A DNA stretch of 64,000 nucleotides. It comes from Haematococcus lacustris (lineage: Eukaryota > Chlorophyta > Chlorophyceae > Chlamydomonadales > Haematococcaceae). This document shows positions 36,370-47,260 of this stretch, one piece after another; position 1 is the stretch's first letter, and every line of letters starts with the position of its first letter. The DNA lies in NCBI GenBank assembly GCA_030144725.1, contig JASKMD010000018.1:4358026-4422025 (forward strand). The letters run 5' to 3'. The position numbers were made by a program, and so were the translations under genes. The notes under the pieces are model-generated. The model was given only the letters and a program-made list of their open reading frames with translations. It was not told the origin of the DNA and did not search any database.

Positions 36370-38911
36370 CTAGGCGCCCAGCTCCTTGTCATACAGATAC
36401 ACACCCAGGCCTTGGCCCACTCGCCGCAGCTGGCTTACTTGCTCCGCTGCCTTCTTGACACTCTCCACCTGATCGGCCAGCAGCTGTCCCTCTGCACAGA
36501 CACCGGCAGGAGGGACAGCAGCCAGTGTATGTGGCACAGCATCCTGTCCTAATCCTATCACATAACACTGCCAGCAGCCACTGAGGGTAACTCGTGGCAG
36601 CAGCAGGAGCAGGAGGGAAGCAAGCTCTGCGCCCGACAGATCAGCGGGAGTGTCATGTGCAATGAAGACGAGCAGTGCTGTGAGGCACACACCAACAAAG
36701 TCAGCAAAGCTGGCGTCCCCATGCTTGTCCGCCACATCGTGCAGCTCACGGAGCTTCTGAAAGTTCAGCTGCAAGTCAGCAGCGACAAGGCAGTACAGGG
36801 TTGTGGCAAGAGGGCAGCAAACTTGAGAGCTACAGGTCTGGGACAGGTCAGTTGAGTCACGCCCTTCACTTCCTTCTCCCGACCTTGAGCCTAACCCAGG
36901 GGCAGCACCCCAGGCCCCTGTTCACTCGTCATCTCCCCTTTCTAAGATAGAAAGAAAGAAAGAAGGTTGGCGACGGGCGACAGAGGAAGTTGGCGCCTTG
37001 GGCCTTGCAAACCAACCCACCAGATCTCCCCCTTCACCTCTATCCCCTTGCATTACCATGTCCCCTCCCTTTCCTTTATATCCCCACCTTTTCCATAGCG
37101 AGTGCCAGCTCCATGGCGTACAGCGCCTCGCCCTTGTCATGGTGTGCAAACTCCATCTCAGGCGTCATGATGCCGCCTAGCTTCACGCGGCCCCCGCGCT
37201 TGTTCTGCGGCAGCAAGGTGCAGCAGGGCCTATGGGAAGACCCCAAGCGCATGCATGGTGCAGGATGGCACTGCCTGTCTAGACGTGATTATGTCTGCCA
37301 CTGGGCCCAGCGTCACGATGATGAGCAGAGGGCGCTGAGGCAGAGGCTTAGGCTTAGGCTTAGGCTGCAGATTGTGTAGAGTGCTGCATAACTTGGCTGG
37401 GGCGGAGCAACATGATGGACGGCAGCACACTGATGCTGCTCATGTGTAGGGCTTGCTGCAAGGAGGGCACAACGCACTGACCCCTGAGCCACCCAGCTTC
37501 ATGACTGCACCGCCTGCCGCACGCTCCTCAACCAAGGGCAAGGGGCAAGCGACCAGGACCCAATGCAAGGGGCAAGGGGCAAGGGGCAAGGGACCAAGAC
37601 CCAATGCTACCCTCCCCTCCTATGCACGTGCAATGAAATGGGCGCATGCTTTCTCCCATAGTACTCTCTTTCCAAGTATAGACCCCTGGTGGGAGGGTCG
37701 CAAGGCCCGCTGCTACCTCCCTTGATGCATGCCCACTGGTAGTCACTGGTAGGGGCGCAGCCTTCGTACTAGTACAGACCAGGGTTGCCCTGTGTGCTGG
37801 GGCCACCCTGCTGACTCACTTGCAGGCTGCTGCAGCGCTCACCTGGTATTGCATCAGCAACTCAGCATGCTCGCGTTCCTCGTCGCTGGCCGCCTGCATG
37901 GACCATGCGTGTGCAGCAGCTGGGGAAACAACCTATTGCGTGGGTTACACATTGGGATGAGGGTAGGCAGTGGAGGCATACTGCCCCACACAGACTGCGG
38001 GAATCAAGACAGGGGCATCTGGCATGCCATGTCCTGCGTCTGTAACATGTGCACAGGCCTTTGCAACAAGCTCTGTGCGCAGTCTTGAGAGCGTCCACTC
38101 CTGAAGTTTCACATTGAAGCAGGCATACTCATAGCTGGGCAGCTTCATGCCCCAGCAGCATGTGCACCTTGAAGTATTTGGCAAACCCAGGCAGGCCCAC
38201 GTTGTCCCGGTCAAAGTATGCGTACAGACTATGATAAACGTACGAGATGGCATACTCGATGCTGCACACAGCCAGTACAACACAGCACGGCATGGCCTTG
38301 AGAACTTGGCAAACCCCTCAATGTGTAGTATTGGGACTATATCACATTCTTGCAGCGGATCAGGCTTGTGGTGGGGAATGGTGGAGGGCTGCAGTAGCTG
38401 TTTATGCAAAGTAGCTCCTCACTTGATTTGTTCGTTGATGGCTGCTTCACACTCAGGGTGGAAATTTACTCGAGCCAAAGACTCAGTCACTGTGTTTGCC
38501 TTGTCGACAGTGGCGAGCTCTGCCTTCACCTGCATAGCACCAAGCTTGGCTGTGATGACAACAACAGTGCACCTGTATGAAGGTTGGTGGAGGTTGACAC
38601 ACTGCTGCAAGCTATGTGCCGGCGTCAGTTCCTACAGCGGTGAATGGCTCAAACACGACGCCCGTTACGGCTTCCTTGACCTCCGCGACGTAAACAGCCA
38701 CGCAGCGTCGAGTGTTTGGCCTACAAGGTACAATGGCGGTAGGGATTAAAACTTGTATGGCCTACATGTGCCGATCACCCCGGGGTTTCCTTTGCCACAT
38801 CGTACTGGGACTATCGAGTAACACCTACTTGCTGCAAGGTACGATGCAGCTCTTAACAAGAGCCTGAGATCGAGCAGCGGTCAAGCAGCTTGAGCACCGC
38901 CTGAGCTGCAT
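36370..38911 (-). CDS. FER: Ferritin, plastid-targeted type
   Basis: Ferritin oxidises Fe(II) and stores it as a mineral in a 24-mer; in algae it is plastid-located. Exons 38911-38829, 38720-38636, 38529-38423, 38261-38168, 37893-37843, 37204-37088, 36768-36693 and 36491-36370 join in phase to 244 residues plus TAG. The N-terminus [20 protein letters not shown] is a basic, Ser/Ala-rich transit peptide. The mature part starts near GVVFEPF. Family motifs follow: [101 protein letters not shown]. Ferroxidase Glu, Tyr, Glu-x-x-His, Glu and Gln positions appear kept. The start was chosen because exon 1 joins exon 2 in phase, while the direct upstream frame closes. Confidence 0.95.
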
Positions 38912-39501
38912 CTTCAGAGCGCGGCTACCTTGTGCTACTACTAGAACCTGCTGCCGCGTAACTCGTACTTTATTTTGGTGTAGCATGAGGGCTGTAGGGT
39001 TTAGGAGGGTTCAAGATTCAAATGTAAAGCAGTACCGAGCTGTTCGCAAGCAGATATGCTCCAAGCAAACTCAAACAAATCAATCACAGAGCGAACGGCG
39101 GCCGGTATGACTATGGCAAGGGGCTAGGGTTAGGTACGGCGGCCGGTATGACTAGGGCTTAGATAACTTACGTACTTAGACACGTAGAGACGCACAACTT
39201 CTGGACCCTATTGCCCTCATGCTACTCCAAGCTCCATGCTACTCCTGTGAAGGCTACTGCTGGCGTGCCTGATGGCCTCTATAAGGCCGCCCATCTGGTG
39301 TGTGTGCCTCCATGACTCCTATAGCTGTTGCTCACACACAATCAGTTTGTGAGGGATTACGTAAATTCCGGGCCTGGCCTGCCTGGCTTTGACATGGCTG
39401 AGCGGCCTTCCCAGTTGTGCAGCTCAGTGGGACGTGGTTCTGGGCCGATTGCACAGTGGCGAATGCGAGATAGAGCAGCAGAAGGGGCAGAAGGGTAGCA
39501 C
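38912..39501. other. Ferritin upstream region; telomere-like motifs and a 19-bp direct repeat
   Basis: No gene seen. Contains GTAGGGTTTAGGAGGG near 38,995, CTAGGGTTAGG near 39,124, and ACGGCGGCCGGTATGACTA twice (39,095-39,113 and 39,136-39,154). The ferritin promoter presumably lies in the first few hundred bases, but I see no defined element. Confidence 0.5.
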
Positions 39502-40315
39502 GCTGGTGGAGTTCTGCTACTGACTGGGGTGTTCTGACCGGGGTTATTAATGCCTGGCCAAGATCTTATCCTAAATCATCAAAGTCCCGGGTGGAGCTGT
39601 GCTGCGGGGCTGCAAGCGCAAGACCCTGGCGCACCTCCAGCAGAGGGCTGAGGTTCACTCCCAGCTTTGGGTCATCGCCTCCTTGTTTGTGTTGCGGATC
39701 ATTCTGACCTGTCTGGTGGGCTACTCACTCCGGGCTTCCGCAGCGGCCCCACACGTCCAGGCGTGCAGCCCCCCCAAGCCTCTAATGTGCCCCCCCTACC
39801 CCCACTCACCCCGTGGCTCGGAGGCAGGTGTGTGGGGACACTGACTCTGACTCCGAGTCAGACTGTGACTCTGAGCCGGAGTCACAGTCTGACTCGGACC
39901 CAGAGCCTGAGCCAGAGTCAGTCACGCAGCCCCACCCATGGCATTGCAGTGCCCGCCTGCCAGCCCTTGCACCCGCAGCACCCAGTGGGCCCCTACTGCC
40001 CCTTGACAAGGACTTCAGCAAGGTGTTTGCCAGGCCCAACTACCTGGCCGTTTACAACCAGCTGCAGCGACGCCTCGTGCGCAAAGGGCAGCTCCGCCAC
40101 CCCATGCTCATGCAATTTTTTGAGGCCCCTAGAAACCAGGAGCTGTTAGCCAAGCTGCAACAGCTGGGCAGCAAATACTTGAGTGGAGACGACAACACCA
40201 TCGGAGCGCATTCCATGCAGCTGACAGTCGCGAGGGGCAAGTGTTTGTAGTGAATGCTCCGGACCTGGACCTGGACCTGGACCTGGGCCTGGGCCTGGGC
40301 CTGGGCCAGGGCCAA

Positions 40316-41162
40316 GGCCCGCCCCCGCCCCCGGCCCCGGCCCCGCCCCCGCCCCCGCCCCCACCCCCGCCCCCGCCCCCGCCCCCGCCCCCGCCCCCGC
40401 CCCCGCCCCCGCCCCCGCCCCCGCCCCCGCCCCCGCCCCCGCCCCCGCCCCCGCCCCCGCCCCCGCCCCCGCCCCCGCCCCCGCCCCCGCCCCCGCCCCC
40501 GCCCCCGCCCCCGCCCCCGCCCCCGCCCCCGCCCCCGCCCCCGCCCCCGCCCCCGCCCCCGCCCCCGCCCCCGCCCCCGCCCCCGCCCCCGCCCCCGCCC
40601 CCGCCCCCGCCCCCGCCCCCGCCCCCGCCCCCGCCCCCGCCCCCGCCCCCGCCCCCGCCCCCGCCCCCGCCCCCGCCCCCGCCCCCGCCCCCGCCCCCGC
40701 CCCCGCCCCCGCCCCCGCCCCCGCCCCCGCCCCCGCCCCCGCCCCCGCCCCCGCCCCCGCCCCCGCCCCCGCCCCCGCCCCCGCCCCCGCCCCCGCCCCC
40801 GCCCCCGCCCCCGCCCCCGCCCCCGCCCCCGCCCCCGCCCCCGCCCCCGCCCCCGCCCCCGCCCCCGCCCCCGCCCCCGCCCCCGCCCCCGCCCCCGCCC
40901 CCGCCCCCGCCCCCGCCCCCGCCCCCGCCCCCGCCCCCGCCCCCGCCCCCGCCCCCGCCCCCGCCCCCGCCCCCGCCCCCGCCCCCGCCCCCGCCCCCGC
41001 CCCCGCCCCCGCCCCCGCCCCCGCCCCCGCCCCCGCCCCCGCCCCCGCCCCCGCCCCCGCCCCCGCCCCCGCCCCCGCCCCCGCCCCCGCCCCCGCCCCC
41101 GCCCCCGCCCCCGCCCCCGCCCCCGCCCCCGCCCCCGCCCCCGCCCCCGCCCCCGCCCCCGC
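40316..41162. repeat. (GCCCCC)n hexanucleotide expansion, about 140 units
   Basis: Perfect six-base units run from about 40,371 to 41,162, with a slightly imperfect start. The other strand is GGGGGC, strongly G-quadruplex-prone. All frames stay open (Pro-Pro, Pro-Arg, Gly-Arg, Gly-Ala), which explains long apparent ORFs that are not genes. It lies inside element F. Confidence 0.98.
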
Positions 41163-41401
41163 CACCACGGTGGTGATGTTCGCTCCAGGCGCCAGGTGTG
41201 ACACCGGCACCTCATACCACATACCACGGACCGCACATTCCTTGCAGGAAACCCTGCCCCTGCCCTATCGCACTCGCCATGCGGTGAATGTGTGCTAGTG
41301 TCTAGAGCAGTGGCAGCAGCCCCTCACCCCACCTGTGCTAAGGCAGCCAAAGGTCCCTGGACCCTGACCTGACCTGCCCTACCCCCTAAACCCTCACCCC
41401 C

Positions 41402-43748
41402 ATGGCCAGGGTAGGGATGCACTTCTCCAAGCTGGACAGCAGAGTACTCTGGGGGGGGTGCAAACAACTAGGGCTGACCAAATTGTCTAGGACAGCCTCC
41501 ACCACAGAGCCAGCCATGAGCCTGCACCGGGACAAATGGTTTGGCACAAGCAAGCTGGCCAACAAGGGGTTCGAGTTTGAGAGGACGGTGGAGACAGACG
41601 GTGTCAGCATGTGTGTGCACTACACACGCCCCCTCCTCTTGCCTCACCCCCAGCAGCAAGGCCCTCCAGCAGAAACAACAGCCCATCAGCACATTATTCC
41701 CCTACTAAGGCGTAGAGGCTGTGTTATCTGTTATCCGAACTGTTTCCATGCAGCAAGCATACGGAACCAATACCTAATTTCCTACCCCTCCCCCCTTGCG
41801 AGAGTCAGGCAACCGATGTTGGCATGAAACACATGCTCCCATGTAAGCAACAGCTGCAGCATTGCGCGGTGCACACATGCTACTGTGCTACAGGCCGCTG
41901 GGCTAGGGCCTTGGGTGCTCGGTCTCGCCGCTTCTTGAAGCCCAATGCTGGGTATTCCCTGCCCTTGGCAGGAAGCCATGCTCGGTGTGGCCACCTGCAC
42001 AGCTCTAGTGGGCGCCACTTGCTCTCCCCTGCCCGCTGCATGTTGAGGGCTGCGTTACAGTCCCTGTCCACCCATTTGCCAAAGTCCCCAGGGGTAGCCT
42101 GGTGCAGCTGTGGGCACCACATGAGCCCCCGCACTGGCGCCTCAATCCGCTTGCTCCAGGCTGACCGCAACAAGCGGTTCTGCACCTGACCTGGCTGGGG
42201 CTTCCAGACAACAGCCCATCAGCAGCCCCTAGTGCAGCAGCAGCAGCAGCAGCGGCCCATGTGCTGGGACTCCCCGCATCGACAAGGCCCTAGCTGAGAC
42301 ACGTGACCTTGTATGTGATCCAGCCACGCAGATTGGGGTGGGCATCGACCCTGGCGTCACCCAGGCAGTCAGTGCAGCCTCAGGGGTGACGGAGTGACGG
42401 AGTGACGGGGCTGAATCAACTGGCTAAGCTTTTGCGTAGCAAAGGATACTGCGGCTACCGTGCCCACGTGGACTCATGGCTCCATGCCCAACCTTTAGCT
42501 TGGGCGGCTGGCCATGCAACAGCTTGCTATTCGCCTGGCAGCTCTGCTGGTAGCTGACCAGCTGGACTGGTGGAAGCTGACCAAGGGCCAGGTGAAGCAT
42601 GCCAGTGGCCTCAACAACTCCCGCCGTGACACCCAGCGGTGGCAAGCACTGATCAAGCCCCACCTCCAGCACCTGGCAGCAGCAAGCTCAGTCGGCACCT
42701 CCCTGGTGGCCAACCTGAAGCACATCACCGTCACCCTGGCCACCTGGGATGCGGTGTGGGGGGTGTACCTGGACCCCAAGTAGGCACGGCAGCGGCTGAG
42801 GCTGTATGCAGCCCAGGACCGCTGAAGCAGTTCTTCAAGCAGGTGAGTGTGGGTGGGTGGGATGGAGGGTGAGGGACTGAAGTGGTATGAAATGAGCATG
42901 ATGAGTAGTTGATTGTGCCATGCCCAGCCAGGTACCACCATGTCAGCCACCGGGTGTGTCTTGTGTTCATGGCTGCAGTTGAAGGAAGAGATGGCGGAGT
43001 TGTCCATGCAGTGCCATGGGCGTGCCAAGCAGCTGGTGGTGTTCTTTGGCGCAGCGGGCATTGGCACCAAGGGAGGTTGAGGTGCTAATGCGGCGTGGGT
43101 GCCTGCTGCAAGGTGGTGTGCTGGACCAGGGGCACAGACTAGCTGCGGGGCAGGGTGGTGCTTGTGGGTGAGCACCGCACCAGCCGGGTCAGCTCAGCAG
43201 TGAATGGCCTGCAGCCCTGTGAGGAGCTGGACCATGAGCAGCCCACCTGGACTCAAGACCGGAAGCCACCAGCAGGGCAGGTGCAACAGCGCCTGCTGCA
43301 CCCAGCCTGGAGCCACCAGCGTGACCAGCCAGTGCGGGGCCTGATGTGGTGCCCGGTAGTGGCCCCCCGCAAGCCCCCACAGGCCCCATGCAGCCAGGCA
43401 GCCACACAGCCTCAGAGCCTGGGCCCAGTAGTCCCCCGCCCGCCAAGCGCAGCAAGCGCACCAAGGCTGAGCAGGCAGCTGAGCCCACCCAGCCCACCAA
43501 GGGCAAAGGCAAGGCCAAGGGCAAGGCTGCTAAAGTCAAGCCAGCCCCACAGCCAGGCAGGTGGGTAGACAGCGCTGCAATGCAACACTGAACATGCAGC
43601 ACATCGGGGAGAGCAGCTGGCGCCCACTTGAGCTGTGCTGGTGACCAGACCTGCCAGCCAAGGGCAAGGAGCACCCTGGCCTGTGCTATAAGCGGCTGCG
43701 AGACAAGCCTCCCAAGGCCCAGCAGCTGCAGCCTTTTGAGGCACAGTA
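41402..43748 (+). pseudogene. TnpB/Fanzor-like RuvC nuclease pseudogene
   Basis: TnpB/Fanzor proteins are RNA-guided DNA nucleases with a split RuvC site. Visible motifs: mid-domain FEFERTVETDGVSMCVHY (about 41,570); RuvC-I IGVGIDPGVTQ with the catalytic Asp (about 42,331); a helical region ADQLDWWKLTKGQ; after a GT-AG intron (42,843-42,978) EEMAELSMQ; RuvC-II VLVGEHRTSRVSS with the Glu; and a C-terminal RGLMWCP segment followed, in another frame, by a Lys-rich linker and degraded GRWVD. Copies B and E keep the missing RuvC-III DRDCNAALNM. Paired CxxC zinc ligands are not evident. Breaks: a stop after RuvC-I at a short GTGACGGA duplication, further stops before the intron, later frameshifts, and interruption by copy E. 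Assignment rests on motif order; no search was run. Confidence 0.65.
41692..42207 (-). mobile_element. Element copy E nested inside F, with TnpB-like C-terminal ORF
   Basis: Inserted into F on the opposite strand between perfect 17-bp repeats, ACAACAGCCCATCAGCA, at 41675-41691 and 42208-42224. The ORF 42185-41880 (minus) keeps RGLMWCP, then FGKWVDRDCNAALNMQRAG (RuvC-III signature), then a variant of the family C-terminus (WRPLELCRWPHRAWLPAKG). The tail on the minus strand shares CATGCCAACATCGGTTGCC with other copies but is more divergent. E is therefore from a related subfamily and is younger than F. Its N-ter and RuvC-I/II are absent. Confidence 0.75.
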
Positions 43749-43996
43749 GTGTGTGGCCCCTCTTGAGCTGTCAGCAGCTTACACTTAGTGCATACAGGTC
43801 ATGCCAAGTCTAGACTGTAGCCCTCAGGGGTCAGGCAACAGTGTAGGTGGTAAGCACTCATGCACCATGTGCGATTGGTTTACTCCACACAGCTACTTCA
43901 TAGCATTCGAGTCGTCCCGTGGTTGATCCCTAGTGGTTTTCAGTGATCCGACTCAAATGGAGGCCCGAGTGAGAGACGAGGGGGCTGGTGGAGTTC

Positions 43997-44885
43997 AAAT
44001 ATAGGGACACCAACTGTTCATAACCGCGCAGTTTGGTAGTTGAACATTACACACATGGTACACATGTTTTTCTCTGACGTGAGACTGGGGCGAATATTGC
44101 AGGATATCTACCGCCAGCTACACCAGCTACCAGCTACACCAGCTACACCAGCTACGCCAGCAAGGACTTCTACAGGAATGACAGGCTGTGCTCGTGCTGC
44201 AGGACAAGGAGTGGTGGTTACAGTGATCCCTCAACAGCACAAACCATCTTAAAGGAGCATGCCTAGTGGGGCTTGCCAACTCTCAGCTGGGTTGCAGCAT
44301 CACAGGTGTCGAGCTAACTATTGATAAGTGTGGAAACTCCTAGCTGTATCGCTCAACAAACCAGCCAGCTGCCATCTCGAGTGGCACACTGCCTTGCCCC
44401 ATCCTGGCTGGCAAAACCTAACATGGCAACTGTACCTGCAAAGCTGTTTTCCCGTTAACATCAACACCAACCTGTGGACCATATTTGGTTGGCTACACCA
44501 TGTCACTGCATTACATGAAAATAGCGACCCTTGTGAACAACCTGACAAATGTTGCATCCCTGTCGTGCAAGCAGCAATATGTGCATGCCTGTGACATGGA
44601 CGACATTGGTGTTGTTGACCTCGGCTAGAAAACTGGCACCCGCCATGCCTTTCATCCTAGGCAGCTTGAGTCAAGCTGCATGAGGTCTGCTGCAGTCCTG
44701 GAGACCAGAGGCAGCAGCGCTGAGGCGCCTGTGGTGGTGTCTACGAGTCCTCAGCCTGTACCTTGGCATCTCTTGTCTGAAGGTGTCAACACCTCCATAG
44801 ACTTGCTGCTGCCTGTACCTCTGCCATGCACCAGCCGCAACCCTACTGTTTTCAACAGCCTCATCAACATGAGGCTACTTGCAAT
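43997..44885. other. Intergenic between element F and the E2 gene
   Basis: No convincing gene. There is a short CCAGCTACA tandem near 44,115-44,160. Short reading frames lack family features. Confidence 0.5.
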
Positions 44886-46024
<1,139 letters not shown>

Positions 46025-47260
46025 GCAGCGAAGTAAGCTCCAGGCTTTTAGTTGTCCACCACAGCCAGATACTTGGCTTTCCTGGTTTGCGGAGTTTGCG
46101 AAGTTGCCCCCATGGGTGTGAGATGTTTTGAAAGCATGACGACGACGATCAGGGTTCAACTTCTGGACCCTTAAGCCCTCCTTCTACTCCTATGAGCTGC
46201 TATCATACACTAACTGTGACCTCGCTATTGTATAGGATACTGCCCACTTCAGCTCTGCCCATGTGATGCGTGTGCCTGTAGGTCAAATTCCTATGTCTCA
46301 GCCAAGTCTCTATGCTCTCTTTCTAACCTTCAGGTTTACCCAGCACAGCACTGCCCCATGTGGTCAAACATGTCATCACATGCATGCCATGTACGGTACG
46401 CCTTACACAGTACGCTTCGCCAGCTGGTGTCCTACTGGAAGGTCGCGATCTTGCGAAGGAGAGTAGGCGAAGGCTATAACCTGTATTTCTATCCTGGGGA
46501 TGCTACGTTCTATCCCGTGGTGCAGCCCAGTGCTACGGTGGGATGATGCGTTGCATGCGGAAAACGGCGTCAAGGTAAGCAAGACCCACGTCTTGATACG
46601 CAGCTTGTCACGAACCGACACACCACGCACTGTATAGCACCATGTGGAACACAATCCTAATGTGGGGCTCGCTTCTTATCTCGCAGGTCTGCGGGCCCCC
46701 TACAGCGTGCCATCTGTGAGGCAGTCACATGAAAAGTGGTTATAATTCTCGTGAACCGGCCAGTTACCATGTGGAGTTGGGATTGTGCCTAGAGGTGTGC
46801 CGTCAAGTGCCGGAGGCAAAACATGTTTCAGTCCGAGCCTCTCCTCGCATGCTGTTGAATGCTGTCAACGCAGCAGCCTCAGAAGCAGCGATCCTGGGAG
46901 CAGCGGTTGAAACAGCAAGCCAGGGGGTAGCAGTAGGAGCAGATGACTTTGGCACAGCGAGGAACAAGCTGGCCAGCATGTATATGCTCTCAAGGTGAGC
47001 TGCTGGCACCAGCTCCGCAGCATGCCTCACCCATGCTACAGCACACGCCTAGGAAGACAACCACAACTGCCGTATCAATGTGTGACAGCAGAGCAAATCA
47101 TTACCCACACCACAGCAGAAGCCAAAAGTCAAAAGCCACACTCGACACCTTGCACCTGGTATTCGCGATGAGTACAGCAGTCTTAGGTGCAAGGTGTACT
47201 ATTAAATGCAGGGCATACAAGTACCAAAAATATTCATAGAAGTGTAAGACGTAAGCTCTT
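46025..47260. other. Divergent region upstream of E2; one possible plus-strand exon
   Basis: The stretch 46,790-46,995 (VRASPRMLLNAVNAAASEAA ... ARNKLASMYMLS), ending at a donor-like AAG|GTGAGC, could be an exon of a plus-strand gene leading into the long ORF at 47,261. I do not recognise it. Otherwise nothing is seen; promoter elements of the E2 gene should be in the first part. Confidence 0.3.

Larger units (their letters stand above)
39515..43983 (+). mobile_element. Element F: near full-length TnpB/Fanzor-like element, decayed
   Basis: The 4.47-kb unit lies between perfect 13-bp direct repeats, GCTGGTGGAGTTC, at 39502-39514 and 43984-43996. In order it holds: a helical N-terminal segment (39,599-39,720), an Asp/Glu/Ser-rich segment (39,840-39,930) and a conserved-looking block (LLPLDKDFSKVFARPNYLAV) to 40,250; a huge GCCCCC repeat (40,316-41,162); a mid domain from 41,402; the nested copy E (41,692-42,207); RuvC-I (42,331-42,394); a 136-nt intron (42,843-42,978); RuvC-II (about 43,155-43,200); a C-terminal region; and a type II tail to 43,983. 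Several stops and frame changes make it a pseudogene. It is the longest family copy here and shows the ancestral order. Confidence 0.75.

Noticed and set aside
40052..41236. Long Gly-Arg, Gly-Ala, Pro and Pro-Arg reading frames
   Set aside because: All are read-through of the GCCCCC repeat on both strands; no start context, introns or non-repeat domain supports them.
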